The notes under the pieces are model-generated. The model was not told the origin of the DNA, ran no database searches, and saw only the letters and a program-made list of their open reading frames with translations. Both the position numbers and the translations under genes were made by a program. 64,000 nt of DNA, from assembly GCF_001563265.1 (NCBI RefSeq), contig NZ_CP005083.1, positions 499,001 to 563,000 of the forward strand, written 5' to 3'. The stretch's first letter is position 1. Each line of letters starts with the position of its first letter. Of the stretch, positions 36,429 to 45,948 are shown piece by piece. This DNA is from Sphingobium sp. TKS. GTDB lineage: Bacteria; Pseudomonadota; Alphaproteobacteria; Sphingomonadales; Sphingomonadaceae.

Positions 36429-38978
36429 GTCTCGGTAGGGTCGGCGCGGAACGCCTCTTTCGAGGACGTTCCAGCGCCTCCCCCCGAACCGTGCTTGCAC
36501 CTTTCAATGCACACGGCTCTCCATTCCGCTAGTCAACCGGCCGCCGTGGAGGTGGACATGGCATGAGCGACACAGGACGATAGTCCCGCGCCGCCGAGCC
36601 GATTGTTTCCACGCCGTCATCGGGCCGCGCCGCTTGTCCTTCAGTCTGTTGGGATGATGCGCTTCAAACGGACCATCGACATCGCCGCAGCTCTCGCATT
36701 CGCGAGCGCTGAGGCGCGTGATGATATCGTTCGTGCTCAGCGCAAGGCGTGAGCCGACCGTGGTGTTATCCACGACCGACTGTTGCCAAGGCCGAACGTT
36801 CAGGTGCTTCAACCGCCAGAGCATCTGGACCCTCAGTTCACCCCGAACCATGGTTTTCACGCCATAGTCCGTCCCCAATTTCAGATTTGCCATGGCCCGC
36901 GCCCGCGTTATGCGCTGCCGCGCCGCGATGGTCGCCAGCAGGCTCCTGAACATGACGAGTTCAAGGCCGTCGAGCGAGCTTTTCACGCCATCGGCGATCG
37001 CATAATAATTGGCGAGGCCACGTAGCTCCGAGTTGTAGGCAATGACCATTTCCGCGACACTGGAGTCGAGGAACTGCGGACGTACCCGGCCATTCCTCAG
37101 GTCGAGGTTGCCGAGTTTCTTGCGCCTGCAAAACCCATAGACCCGCGACCTCGGCACCCACAGCTTGATATTGCCCCGCGTTGGCCGGCGACGGACACGA
37201 CGTGATCCGCCACCGACCTTCGACCGCCCTGCCATTGATCCGGCAGACCGCAACGTGAAGGCGCAAACGTGGAAGCCAAGGAACGGCGATCCCTTCGATG
37301 CATCACTGACCCGCGTCTTTTCCGGTGACACCTCAAGGTTGAGCCGATCATGAAGGAACGCTTCGATTTCAGCCCTGATCCTTTTTGCATCAGCCTTGCT
37401 GCCGATTACACCGACGAGGAAGTCGTCGGCGTAGCGACAATAGCGCAGGCGCCGGAAGTCCGGGTCCATCGGATCGACAGACGAACATGCCTGCCTTTCC
37501 TTCGTGACTGCCTTGATCCGTTTCAACAGGTTACGGACCTCGGCATCGTCCGCGCCACCGGCGCGGAGCGCATCGATCTCGGCACGATAATCGGCGATCT
37601 GGCGAGATAGACGCGTATAGGCAGGATTTGCCCTGCGCGTTTTTCCCTGATCGAAGCCGACCCGCATTTCCTCCATGAACTCATCAAGCTCATGGAGATA
37701 TATGTTGGCCAGCAAGGGCGAGATTACGCCGCCCTGCGGGGTGCCGCTATAGGTCCGCTCGAACGTCCAGTCGTCCATGACGCCCGCCTTCAGCATCCTT
37801 TCGATCAGACCGATGAACCGAGGATCATCGATGCGTTTCGAGAGAAGCCTGAGCAGGATGTCATGGTCGATGTTGTCGAAGAACCCGCGAACATCCACCT
37901 CAATCAGCCATTTCATACCTGTCCAGGTATTACGGCTCTCTTCGAGCGCCGTATGGCAGGAGCGCCCCGTGCGGAACCCATGGCTATGTTTTGAGAACAC
38001 AGGATCATAGATTTGCGCGAGGACGATCCGAGCCGCTTCCTGAACAATGCGATCATCGACCGTAGGGATGCCCAATGGGCGCATTTTGCCATTGCCCTTG
38101 GGGATATAGACCCGTCTGACCGGTCGGGGGCGGTAAGTGCCATCGGCCACCTGCCGGGCGAGATTGGCTAACCTCTCTAGCGTCATGCCGTCGAAGCTTT
38201 GCCCGTCAACGCCCGGTGTCGCGGCACCCCGGTTCCGGGACACTTTGACATAGGCCCGTTCGTAGAGATGCGACGATCTCAACAGACGGTGAAGACCATT
38301 GACCCGCTTTCCCGCCCGCGACAGGGCCGGAAGAGTTTCGAGCCTTCTCAGGATAATAGCGGTCTGCATCAGCAGTTCCTTTCCATCGATTGGTCGAGTT
38401 ACGCAGAACTGCCGTCCTTCCCCCGCACTGGGCGGATTTCACGGGCGATCACTCGCCGCTTATACCGCCGGTCCGTCCACCTCGCGGTGGCTGTCCCGGT
38501 CATTACACCGGGCATTTGAGTACTATGACGGCTCCGTCGCCATGCAGGTCCGATACGCTGGCCTGTTTAGGCGATCCCGTAGTTGCACGAGGAGGAGTCG
38601 CGATGCATTTAGGTGTCCCGTTCGTTTCCTTGATCCCCTGACCGGGGCTGCGCCGTGCAGACTGGCGGCGATTCACTGGGCCGTGCTCCTCGCCCTGCAC
38701 GAAATGGCGTGTCATCCGCGTTCGCCATCGCTTACCTATTAACCGCTGGAACCTGGGATTCAGACAATCCAGTCTTCACCATGCGCACCTTACCCGGAGG
38801 TCAGCCGCCCGACTGCGGAGTCAGGCTTCGATCCTTTCACCGACATGCTATGGTCCCGTTTCCCTTTCGGAATCTCAGCCGGTTCATCACCGGCACCGGT
38901 AAGTCGGTCGGGTAGAAACTGTGCCAGTAAGTTTCGTCCGGTAGAACACTCCTTTCTTCTCGCGCCACAACGGCGCAC
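36429..38978 (-). mobile_element. group II intron
   Basis: On the minus strand the 5' end reads GTGCGCC at 38978, the GUGYG start of group II introns. About 600 bases of structured, gene-free leader (domains I-III) precede the maturase gene. Domain V is recognisable around 36485-36522 (GAGCCGTGTGC ... AGCACGGTTC), followed by a domain VI-like hairpin and an end near 36429 (plus or minus about ten bases). It lies inside an IS1634-like fragment on the 5' side and next to the PIN/HTH operon on the 3' side. It appears intact and able to splice. Confidence 0.85.
36504..38369 (-). CDS. ltrA: group II intron reverse transcriptase/maturase with HNH endonuclease
   Basis: 621 aa. The reverse transcriptase domain carries [51 protein letters not shown] and the catalytic YADD ([12 protein letters not shown]). 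Domain X follows, then a C-terminal HNH endonuclease with [16 protein letters not shown] and [11 protein letters not shown]. All activities for retrohoming (maturase, RT and bottom-strand cleavage) look intact. It is encoded within intron domain IV. Confidence 0.95.
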   Translation of the reverse strand: MQTAIILRRLETLPALSRAGKRVNGLHRLLRSSHLYERAYVKVSRNRGAATPGVDGQSFDGMTLERLANLARQVADGTYRPRPVRRVYIPKGNGKMRPLGIPTVDDRIVQEAARIVLAQIYDPVFSKHSHGFRTGRSCHTALEESRNTWTGMKWLIEVDVRGFFDNIDHDILLRLLSKRIDDPRFIGLIERMLKAGVMDDWTFERTYSGTPQGGVISPLLANIYLHELDEFMEEMRVGFDQGKTRRANPAYTRLSRQIADYRAEIDALRAGGADDAEVRNLLKRIKAVTKERQACSSVDPMDPDFRRLRYCRYADDFLVGVIGSKADAKRIRAEIEAFLHDRLNLEVSPEKTRVSDASKGSPFLGFHVCAFTLRSAGSMAGRSKVGGGSRRVRRRPTRGNIKLWVPRSRVYGFCRRKKLGNLDLRNGRVRPQFLDSSVAEMVIAYNSELRGLANYYAIADGVKSSLDGLELVMFRSLLATIAARQRITRARAMANLKLGTDYGVKTMVRGELRVQMLWRLKHLNVRPWQQSVVDNTTVGSRLALSTNDIITRLSARECESCGDVDGPFEAHHPNRLKDKRRGPMTAWKQSARRRGTIVLCRSCHVHLHGGRLTSGMESRVH

Positions 38979-39061
38979 TCCCTGCCGGGCAACGATCACT
39001 GACGCGCGCCCTGACGGATCGCCAGTGGACATCGCTTGGGCAGCGATGGCGTCGGCCGGTC

Positions 39062-39375
39062 CCGGCTAGGCGGTGTGGGTTTCGTGTAGAGGGTGAACTG
39101 ATACTTGTCGTTGAGCGGTGTGGTGGCGGTCAGTCGACAGTAGGTTGCGAGATGCGCCATGAGGCCCTGGAAGCTGTGGACGGGGAGGCCGCTGGTGGTC
39201 TTGTGGGTGGCTTCCTTCTGCTTGGCGGCCGGGAATCGCTGGGCCTTTGTGACGACGTCCTGGCACAGAGCCTGGGCGGCCACGGGGTCGGTTTCGCGGT
39301 AGAGCATGGGGGCGAGCTTTTCGAGCATGTGGTGCTCGACATAATAGGCCAGCATGCAGAGCAGGACGTGGGCCT
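39062..39375 (-). pseudogene. IS1634 family transposase, C-terminal fragment
   Basis: The minus-strand frame reads AHVLLCMLAYYVEHHM, then LAPMLYRETD and GLPVHSFQGLMAHLATYCR, the closing part of IS1634-type transposases. The catalytic N-terminal two thirds are gone. At its 5' side the frame joins an integrase fragment; at its 3' side lies the group II intron. Confidence 0.8.
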
Positions 39376-39480
39376 TGCCCAGATATCTCTCGGCTTGAGT
39401 GGGCGCTTCGGCCCTATATTCTGCCCTGCATTCCAAGGGCGCCGATCGTGTATGGCGGGGTCGAGGTCCGAATGTCCCAT
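39376..39480 (-). pseudogene. N-terminal fragment of a site-specific tyrosine integrase
   Basis: About 35 codons from ATG 39480 encode RRPWNAGQNIGPKRPLKPRD followed by IWA, matching the conserved start of a short tyrosine recombinase family common in proteobacteria (WNAGxxxGxKRxLxPxxIWAIR). Similarity stops abruptly at the junction with the IS1634 fragment. This is therefore a deletion or insertion scar. Confidence 0.65.
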
Positions 39481-39598
39481 GATAGTTCTCCGATGGCCAG
39501 AATTGGCCGATCGGAGGATATCGGAACGGTGCCGTGTACGGCGATTTGCCCCCCGTGACATCTTGCCAAATTTTGCCAAACCCGTTATATCACAGTCC

Positions 39599-39838
39599 AT
39601 GTCGACGATGAACATCTCGCTTCCGGATGCGCTCAAGGCGTTTGTGGATCAGCAGGTTAACGTGCGTGGTTACGGCACGAGCAGCGAGTATGTGCGGGAA
39701 TTAATCCGCAAGGATCAGGACATTCAGCGCCTTCGCGAAATGCTCCTGGACGGCGCCAGTTCTGCAGCCACAGCGCCAGCCGACGCCGGATATTTCCAAG
39801 GCCTTCGTGACCGTGTGACGCAACGCACGAGGTCGTGA
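39599..39838 (+). CDS. ParD-like (CopG/RHH) antitoxin
   Basis: 79 aa from ATG 39599. The ribbon-helix-helix part TMNISLPDALKAFVDQQV plus YGTSSEYVRELIRKDQ is diagnostic of ParD antitoxins, followed by a flexible C-terminal toxin-binding tail (GYFQGLRDRVTQR). It represses its own operon as a dimer of dimers. The toxin gene overlaps its stop by four bases (GTGA). Confidence 0.9.
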   Translation: MSTMNISLPDALKAFVDQQVNVRGYGTSSEYVRELIRKDQDIQRLREMLLDGASSAATAPADAGYFQGLRDRVTQRTRS

Positions 39839-40161
39839 CTGGAAAACCGGTCATACCGCGCGCCAAAGCGCGGGCGGATGTCGACCTTGCGGTCGAGCAT
39901 TACGCGGCCGAAGCTGGCGCGGATGTGGCTTTCAGTTTCATTGATGCGCTTGAACAGGCCTATATCTTTATGGGGGAAATGCCGGCGGCAGGATCTCCGC
40001 GATGGTCTCATGAGCTGAACTTACCCGGGTTGAGGACCATAGGGCTGAAAGGATTTCCTTGGCTTGCTTTCTACCTTGAATTGGAGACCCATGTGGATGT
40101 CTGGCGCGTGCTTCATGCCAAGCGGGACATGCCAGCTTGGTTGGCCGATGTAGGCGATTAA
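39835..40161 (+). CDS. ParE/RelE-superfamily toxin
   Basis: 108 aa starting at GTG 39835, coupled to parD. The ParE fold is seen as RAKARADVDLAVEHYAAEAG, ALEQAYIFMGEMPAAGSPRW, LPGLRTIGLKGFPWLAFYLE and a final VDVWRVLHAKRDMPAWL. ParE members poison DNA gyrase. Length is normal and no damage is seen. Confidence 0.88.
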   Translation: MTGKPVIPRAKARADVDLAVEHYAAEAGADVAFSFIDALEQAYIFMGEMPAAGSPRWSHELNLPGLRTIGLKGFPWLAFYLELETHVDVWRVLHAKRDMPAWLADVGD

Positions 40162-40522
40162 AACGCCGACAGAACTGCCGTTTACGTCTTCGAGGCTGAT
40201 TTCTGAAATCCGCACTCTCGCGCGTGTCTCGGTAAATGGTCAGGACGCCGGAGCCTATCTCGCAGGTCTGGGACTCGCCAGGTGGTGGCGGTAAGAGGCC
40301 GCGACCCCCCAATCCTTCGAGCCATTATGTCCGGTTCCGACCAAGATACATCGTTTTTCGGCGACCCTGCGGATGTCTGCAGTCGACAGAAGCGGCCGTT
40401 GCAATATAAATCGCACGAGTGCGCGCTATGTTAGGATGGTGGTGCGATGGCGTGCCATTTCAGCGCATCAAGATGAATCTGGAATGTTGTGATCTGCCGG
40501 GGCGATCGTCCAGTCGCCGATC
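40162..40522. other. gene-free stretch between ParDE and IS256 element
   Basis: About 360 bases with no supportable gene on either strand. It contains a short palindrome CGCACGAGTGCG near 40408-40419. It is probably scar sequence between mobile elements. Confidence 0.4.
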
Positions 40523-40533
40523 CGCGAAAGTGG

Positions 40534-41852
40534 GGCTGTCAGGAATTTCGTGTGCGGCGAGGCGGTTGACCATCAGGCCGTCATGGCCCTGATGAAGCGT
40601 TCGCCGAAGAGAACGGCAAATTGCGCCTTCGCCATGTTCCACTCGCGCGGCGGCATTTTCCACTCTTTCTCCGATCGGTTCAAGATCAGATAGAGCAGCT
40701 TGGTGGCCGCCTCATCATTGGGGAAATGGCCCCGCGCACGAACAGCGCGACGAAGCTTGGAGTTCAAGGCCTCGATGGCATTGGTGGTGTAGACGATCCG
40801 CCTGACTTCGTCGGGGAAGGCGAAAAATGGGATGACCTCGGGCCATGCCCGACGCCAGCTCTGGCCGATGGCAGGATAGCGCTGCCCCCAGAAGCTCGCT
40901 TCGAAGGCCGTCAGCGCTTCCTCGGCGGCCGCGGCATCGACAGCACGGTAGATGGCCTTCAGGGCCGTTCCGAGCGCCTTACGGTCTTTCCACGCCACGA
41001 AATCCATCGAGTTGCGCAGCAGATGGACGATGCAGGTCTGGACCATCGCTTCGGGGAAGACGGCGGTGATGGCGTCGGGGAAGCCCTTCAGACCGTCAAC
41101 GACGGCCAGCATGATATCCTCGACGCCGCGGTTGCGTAGTTCGTTCATGACGCGCAGCCAGAACTTGGCGCCTTCATTCTGTTCCAGCCATAGCCCCAGG
41201 ACCACCTTGGTGCCGTCGGCCATGACGCCCAGGGCAATATGGATCGCCTTGTTGCGGACCATGCCTTCGTCGCGGATCTTGACCCGGATCGCATCGAAGA
41301 AAACCAGCGGATAGGCTGGGTCCAGCGGGCGTTGCTGCCAGGCTGCAACCTCTTCCAGCACCGCGTCGGTGATCGTGCTGATCAGATCGGGCGAGGCGTC
41401 GATCCCGTACAGATCGCGCAGATGCCCGGTGATCTCCCGGGTACTCATGCCACGCGCGTACATCGAGATGATCTTGTCATCAAAGCCAGGGAAGCGTCGC
41501 TGGTACTTGGCGATCAGCTGCGGATCGAAACTGCCGGCCCGATCACGCGGCACCTCGATCTCGATCCGTCCCCCGTCGGTCGTCACCGTCTTGCGGCCAT
41601 AGCCGTTCCGGCTGTTGTTCCCTTGCTCCTCCTGGCCAAGATGGTGATCCATCTCCACATTGAGCGCCCGTTCGGCAAATGCCTTCTTCAATGTATCGAG
41701 CAGGCCGCCCTGGCTGAGCGCCGCGGCCGCGTCAGTGCCGGCAAGCAGCTGATCGAGAATGTCGTTCGGTATCGAGGGTTCTTTGCGTCGTGACATACCG
41801 GGTCTCCTTGTTCCCCATTATGCCTCGTCGCACACGAAATTCCTGACAGTCC
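40534..41852 (-). mobile_element. IS256 family insertion sequence with flanking direct repeats
   Basis: About 1.32 kb. The ends are imperfect inverted repeats: CTGTCAGGAATTTCGTGTGC on the left from about 40537, and its complement GCACACGAAATTCCTGACAG on the right ending near 41850. The 11-base direct repeat CGCGAAAGTGG lies immediately outside both ends (40523-40533 and 41853-41863), slightly longer than the 8-9 bases usual for the family. It carries one intact transposase gene, so it looks recently active. Confidence 0.88.
40573..41796 (-). CDS. IS256 family transposase (mutator type)
   Basis: 407 aa DDE transposase. Mutator-type marks are RNGYGRKTV, EIEVPRDRAGSFDPQLI, FFDAIRVKIRDEG with the first catalytic Asp, VVDGLKGFPDAI with the second, and TTNAIEALNSKLRR including the catalytic Glu. 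Full length and undamaged. Confidence 0.96.
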   Translation of the reverse strand: MSRRKEPSIPNDILDQLLAGTDAAAALSQGGLLDTLKKAFAERALNVEMDHHLGQEEQGNNSRNGYGRKTVTTDGGRIEIEVPRDRAGSFDPQLIAKYQRRFPGFDDKIISMYARGMSTREITGHLRDLYGIDASPDLISTITDAVLEEVAAWQQRPLDPAYPLVFFDAIRVKIRDEGMVRNKAIHIALGVMADGTKVVLGLWLEQNEGAKFWLRVMNELRNRGVEDIMLAVVDGLKGFPDAITAVFPEAMVQTCIVHLLRNSMDFVAWKDRKALGTALKAIYRAVDAAAAEEALTAFEASFWGQRYPAIGQSWRRAWPEVIPFFAFPDEVRRIVYTTNAIEALNSKLRRAVRARGHFPNDEAATKLLYLILNRSEKEWKMPPREWNMAKAQFAVLFGERFIRAMTA

Positions 41853-41891
41853 CGCGAAAGTGGCCCTTAACCGCGACCCCGCCGCACTGTT

Positions 41892-41910
41892 CTATTTAAT
41901 CGAATAATAG
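41892..41910. promoter_or_regulatory. palindromic site upstream of isochorismatase-led cluster
   Basis: CTATTTAATCGAATAATAG is an imperfect palindrome (CTATT ... AATAG) about 100 bases before the start at 42009. Its complement shares ATTCGATT with a site at 48642-48661 before yoaK. LysR-type sites often have such partly palindromic A/T-rich ends, and a LysR gene closes the cluster. IS256 inserted only 40 bases upstream. Confidence 0.35.
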
Positions 41911-42008
41911 GGCATGTTTTATCAGACTGCGCAGCAGTAAGAGACCCCGCTAGACCTCCAATCACACCGGAACGAACCGAGTGAACGAATTTCGATTGGA
42001 GACCCGAA

Positions 42009-42668
42009 ATGACCGTCAAAGCGACCCCCACCCCCGGCAAATCCCTGATCTCGCCGACCGACCACACTCTCATCATGATCGACTTCCAGTCGCAGATGGC
42101 CTTCGCCACCAAGTCGATCTCGACCGAGCTTCTGCGCAACAACGCCGCGCTGGTCGCCAACGCCGCCGCCGGCTTCAACGTCTCCACCATCCTGACCACG
42201 GTCGCCGTCGACAGCTTCTCCGGCCCGATGTTCAGCGAGATCACCGACGCCTTCCCGAACCAACGGCTGCTTGACCGCACGTCGATGAATACCTGGGAAG
42301 ACTCAGCGGTCATCGACGAAGTGAACCGCATCGGCAAGGAACGCATCATTTTCGCAGGGCTCTGGACCTCGGTCTGCATCGTCGGTCCCGTCGCCTCGGC
42401 GATCGACCAGGGCTTCGACGTTTACTTCATCTCTGACGCCTGCGGCGACATCTCCCAAGAAGCCCATGAGCGTGCCGTCGAGCGCATGATCCAACTGGGT
42501 GCGAAGCCGATGACCTCGCTCCAGTATCTCCTCGAGTTGCAGCGAGACTGGGCGCGCACGGAGACCTACGACATGACGACCGGTTTCGCGAAGAAGTGGG
42601 GCGGCGCCTATGGCCTGGGCATCACCTACGCCAAGACCATGTTCAACGCTTCCGAGGGCGCCCACTAA
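42009..42668 (+). CDS. isochorismatase-like cysteine hydrolase (YcaC-type)
   Basis: 219 aa. The catalytic triad of the family is suggested by D in TLIMIDFQSQM, K in GKERIIFAG and the nucleophilic Cys in LWTSVCIVGPVASAI. It continues with FDVYFISDACGDISQEAHE. These enzymes hydrolyse amides or enol ethers; the YcaC group has unknown substrates. ATG 42009 follows a GGAGA site. A long hairpin separates it from the next gene of the same orientation. Confidence 0.88.
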   Translation: MTVKATPTPGKSLISPTDHTLIMIDFQSQMAFATKSISTELLRNNAALVANAAAGFNVSTILTTVAVDSFSGPMFSEITDAFPNQRLLDRTSMNTWEDSAVIDEVNRIGKERIIFAGLWTSVCIVGPVASAIDQGFDVYFISDACGDISQEAHERAVERMIQLGAKPMTSLQYLLELQRDWARTETYDMTTGFAKKWGGAYGLGITYAKTMFNASEGAH

Positions 42669-42682
42669 GCTCTCAACCCTTC

Positions 42683-42718
42683 GGCGTCCGGGTGCTTCCC
42701 TTTCCGCGCCCGGACGCC
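42683..42718 (+). terminator. hairpin between isochorismatase-like and alpha/beta-hydrolase genes
   Basis: GGCGTCCGGG (42683-42692) pairs perfectly with CCCGGACGCC (42709-42718), followed by GTTCCTTCC. The lack of a clean T run suggests an attenuator or mRNA-stability element inside an operon rather than a full stop. Confidence 0.5.
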
Positions 42719-42753
42719 GTTCCTTCCCAAAATCCCGCATCCAGGATCCCGCC

Positions 42754-43593
42754 ATGACCCGCTTCGTCACCACCGCCGATGGCACGCAAATCTTCTACAA
42801 GGACTGGGGCAGCAAGGACGCCCAGCCGATCATGTTCCACCATGGGTGGCCGCTCTCGTCAGACGACTGGGACGCACAGATGCTGTTCTTCCTCTCGAAG
42901 GGATATCGCGTGGTCGCCCATGACCGCCGTGGCCACGGCCGCTCGGCTCAGGTCGACGCCGGTCACGACATGGATCATTATGCCGCTGACGCCGCCGCGG
43001 TCGCAGAGCATCTCGACCTGCGGGGCGCCATTCATATCGGCCATTCAACCGGCGGCGGCGAAGTCGCAGCCTATGTCGCCCGTTTCGGTATCCCGCAGGG
43101 CCGCGTCGCCAAGGCTGTGCTAGTCAGCGCCGTGCCGCCGATCATGCTCAAGACCGAGCGCTATCCGGGTGGCCTGCCCATGGACGTGTTCGACGGTCTG
43201 CGCGCCGGCCTCGCCGCTAACCGCGCGCAGTTCTTCCGCGACGTCGCAGCAGGGCCGTTCTACGGCTTCAACCGCGAGGGCGCGAACGTGAAGCCGGCAG
43301 TCATCGACAACTGGTGGCGTCAAGGGATGATGGGCTCCGCGCTCGCCCATTATGAAGGCATCAAGGCCTTCTCTGAAACCGACCAAACCGACGATCTGAA
43401 GGCAATCATGGTGCCGACGCTGGTCCTGCACGGCGATGACGACCAGGTGGTTCCATACCAGAACGCCGGTGTCCTTCAGGCCGAGATCCTGCCGAACGCC
43501 ACGCTCAAAATCTATGAAGGCTATTCGCACGGCATGCTGACAGTGAACGCCGACGTGCTGAATGCCGACATTCTCGCCTTCATCCAGGGCTGA
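42754..43593 (+). CDS. alpha/beta hydrolase, non-haem chloroperoxidase/arylesterase-like
   Basis: 279 aa from ATG 42754. The nucleophile elbow is GHSTGGG; the oxyanion region is HHGWPLSSDDW with HDRRGHGRS after it; the acid is in VLHGDDDQVVP and the His in EGYSHGM. These marks are typical of the cofactor-free haloperoxidase/esterase group (such as Pseudomonas arylesterase). Physiological role is usually ester or lactone hydrolysis. Confidence 0.92.
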   Translation: MTRFVTTADGTQIFYKDWGSKDAQPIMFHHGWPLSSDDWDAQMLFFLSKGYRVVAHDRRGHGRSAQVDAGHDMDHYAADAAAVAEHLDLRGAIHIGHSTGGGEVAAYVARFGIPQGRVAKAVLVSAVPPIMLKTERYPGGLPMDVFDGLRAGLAANRAQFFRDVAAGPFYGFNREGANVKPAVIDNWWRQGMMGSALAHYEGIKAFSETDQTDDLKAIMVPTLVLHGDDDQVVPYQNAGVLQAEILPNATLKIYEGYSHGMLTVNADVLNADILAFIQG

Positions 43594-43617
43594 CCCGGAC
43601 AACGCTGGAGAACGGAC

Positions 43618-43866
43618 ATGAAAGCCTATATCCTCTCCCTCGGCGCCGGCCTGATCGTCGGTATCGTCTACAGTCTGATGGGCGTCCGTTCTCCCGCACC
43701 GCCGGTTATAGCGCTCGTCGGGCTGGCGGGCATCTTGCTCGGAGAACAGCTGATCCCGGTCGCCAAGCGCGTCGCCAGCCTTCCTGAACTGACCCGCTTC
43801 GTGCGCCAGGACTGCGTAAATCATGTACTGGGCAAACTGCCCTCTCACGGAGAACGCGACGCATGA
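43618..43866 (+). CDS. XapX domain membrane protein
   Basis: 82 aa. Two hydrophobic stretches (LSLGAGLIVGIVYSLMGVRSPAPPVIALVGLAGILLGEQ) form the XapX motif with its RSPAPPVIAL core. The function of the family is unknown. It often sits next to DoxX, isochorismatase-like and amidohydrolase genes, as here. Its stop overlaps the next start by four bases. Confidence 0.85.
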   Translation: MKAYILSLGAGLIVGIVYSLMGVRSPAPPVIALVGLAGILLGEQLIPVAKRVASLPELTRFVRQDCVNHVLGKLPSHGERDA

Positions 43867-45791
43867 TGACCCGTCGCCAGCTGCTTGCCAGCGCCGCCGC
43901 CACAACCGCCCTGACTGCCACCACGGAAAGTTTCGCCATGACCCAGACCGATCTCATCCTCACCAACGCCAAGGTCACGACGCTGGACCGCGAGAATCCG
44001 CAGGCGCAGGCGGTAGCAATCCGCGACGGCAGGTTCCTCGCCGTTGGTACCGAGCAGGAAGTGCGGGCCGCCGCCGCGCCCAATGCCCGCCTCGTCGACG
44101 CCGGCGGCCGTCGCCTGATCCCCGGTCTCATCGACAGCCACATCCACGTCATCCGCGGCGGTCTGAACTATAATATGGAGCTGCGCTGGGAGGGCGTTCC
44201 GACGCTCGCCGAGGCCATGGCCATGCTGAAACGCCAAGCCGAAAATACCCCGCCGCCGCAATGGGTGCGCGTGGTCGGCGGCTTCACTGAGCATCAGTTC
44301 GCCGAGAAGCGCCTGCCGACGATCGCGGAGATCAACGCCGCAGCGCCCGATACGCCGGTCTTCATCCTGCACCTCTATGATCGCGCGCTGCTGAACGCCG
44401 CCGCGCTGCGGGCGGTGGGCTATATCAAGGATACGCCCAACCCGCCGGGCGGCGAGATCGTCCGCGATGCGCAGGGCAATCCCACGGGTCTGCTGCTGGC
44501 CCAACCCAATGCGACGATCCTCTATTCGACGCTGGCGAAGGAGCCCAAGCTACCGCAGGACTATCAGCTCAACAGCACGAAGCATTTCATGCGCGAGCTG
44601 AACAGCTTGGGCGTCACCAGCGTCATCGACGCGGGCGGCGGATCGCAGAACTATCCCGACGATTATGAAGTGATCGACAAGCTGCACAAAGATGGCGAAC
44701 TGACGCTGCGCATCGCCTATAACCTCTTCACGCAGAAGCCGAAGGAAGAGCTGAAGGACTTCGCCAGCTGGTCGATCCAGATCAAACCGGGCGATGGCGA
44801 CGACAGCTATCGCCACAATGGTGCGGGCGAGATGCTGGTCTATTCGGCCGCCGATTTCGAGGATTTTCGCGTCGCCCGTCCCGACATGCCGCCGGAGATG
44901 GAAGGCGACCTGGAGCCGGTGATCCGCCTGCTGGCCGAGCGCCGCTGGCCCTGGCGGCTGCATGCCACCTATGACCAGACAATCGGCCGCGCGCTCGACG
45001 TGTTCGAGAAGGTGAACCGGGACATTCCGCTACAAGGTCTGAACTGGTTCTTCGACCATGCCGAGACGATCAGCGAGCGCAATATCGACCGGATCGCCGA
45101 GCTGGGCGGCGGTATCGCAGTCCAGCACCGTATGGCCTTCCAGGGCGAATATTTCGTCGAACGCTATGGCGCGAAGGCCGCCGAGGCGACCCCGCCGATC
45201 AAGCGCATGATGGATGCGGGCGTGCCTGTGGGCGCCGGAACCGACGCCACCCGCGTCGCCAGCTACAATCCCTGGGTCTCGCTGAGCTGGCTGGTGACGT
45301 CCAAGACGGTGGGCGGTCTGACGCTTTATCCGACCCGCAACCGGCTCGATCGCGAAACCGCGCTGCGCCTGTGGACCGAGAAGAACACTTGGTTCTCGAA
45401 CGAGGTTGGGAAAAAAGGGCAGATCAAGGCTGGCCAGCTGGCCGACCTGGCGCTGCTGTCCGATGATTATTTCAGCGTGGCCGAGAGCGAGATCGCGCAT
45501 CTGCGCTCGGTGTTGACCGTGCTGGGCGGCAAGATCGTCTATGGCGAGGGCAGCTTCGGCCCGCTCGCGCCCGAAGCGCCCAAGGCAATGCCCGACTGGT
45601 CGCCGGTCGCGACTTTCGGCGGACATTGGCGCCGCGATGATACGGCCAAGAAGATGGCGTCGGCATGCGGCTGCGCCTCGTCGTGCAACGTCCACGGCCA
45701 TGATCATGCGGCGGCGCTTTGCGCCGACGTGCCCGCCGCCGACGTTCAGAGCTTCTGGGGTGTCATGGGCTGCGGCTGCTGGGCCGTTTGA
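43863..45791 (+). CDS. Tat-exported YtcJ-like amidohydrolase with Cys-rich tail
   Basis: 642 aa. The Tat signal MMTRRQLLASAAATTALTATT directs it to the periplasm. Amidohydrolase_3 (YtcJ-like) marks are GLIDSHIHVIRGG (metal HxH), FDHAETISERNIDRIAELGG and the late Asp in GAGTDATRVAS. Residues about 600-642 form an unusual tail with CGCASSCNVHGHDHAAALC and finally GCGCW, looking like a metal-binding module. Family members hydrolyse diverse amides or lactams. It is coupled to XapX by overlap and followed by a strong terminator. Confidence 0.88.
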   Translation: MMTRRQLLASAAATTALTATTESFAMTQTDLILTNAKVTTLDRENPQAQAVAIRDGRFLAVGTEQEVRAAAAPNARLVDAGGRRLIPGLIDSHIHVIRGGLNYNMELRWEGVPTLAEAMAMLKRQAENTPPPQWVRVVGGFTEHQFAEKRLPTIAEINAAAPDTPVFILHLYDRALLNAAALRAVGYIKDTPNPPGGEIVRDAQGNPTGLLLAQPNATILYSTLAKEPKLPQDYQLNSTKHFMRELNSLGVTSVIDAGGGSQNYPDDYEVIDKLHKDGELTLRIAYNLFTQKPKEELKDFASWSIQIKPGDGDDSYRHNGAGEMLVYSAADFEDFRVARPDMPPEMEGDLEPVIRLLAERRWPWRLHATYDQTIGRALDVFEKVNRDIPLQGLNWFFDHAETISERNIDRIAELGGGIAVQHRMAFQGEYFVERYGAKAAEATPPIKRMMDAGVPVGAGTDATRVASYNPWVSLSWLVTSKTVGGLTLYPTRNRLDRETALRLWTEKNTWFSNEVGKKGQIKAGQLADLALLSDDYFSVAESEIAHLRSVLTVLGGKIVYGEGSFGPLAPEAPKAMPDWSPVATFGGHWRRDDTAKKMASACGCASSCNVHGHDHAAALCADVPAADVQSFWGVMGCGCWAV

Positions 45792-45796
45792 GAGGA

Positions 45797-45831
45797 GGAG
45801 CGCCCCCCGATCGGAGGGCGCTCCGTCTTTG
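45797..45831 (+). terminator. rho-independent terminator after amidohydrolase gene
   Basis: GGAGCGCCC (45797-45805) pairs perfectly with GGGCGCTCC (45816-45824), followed by GTCTTTGTT. It ends the isochorismatase-to-amidohydrolase unit. Confidence 0.8.
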
Positions 45832-45948
45832 TTCGATAATCTGGAACGCTGCCTCTGATTTTATTCGGATCGTTGGAGCGGTTCTGGCCGCGTAGAACAT
45901 ACTCGCGACCTCATCGGACGGCCGACTTACCCAAACGGAGATACTAAG

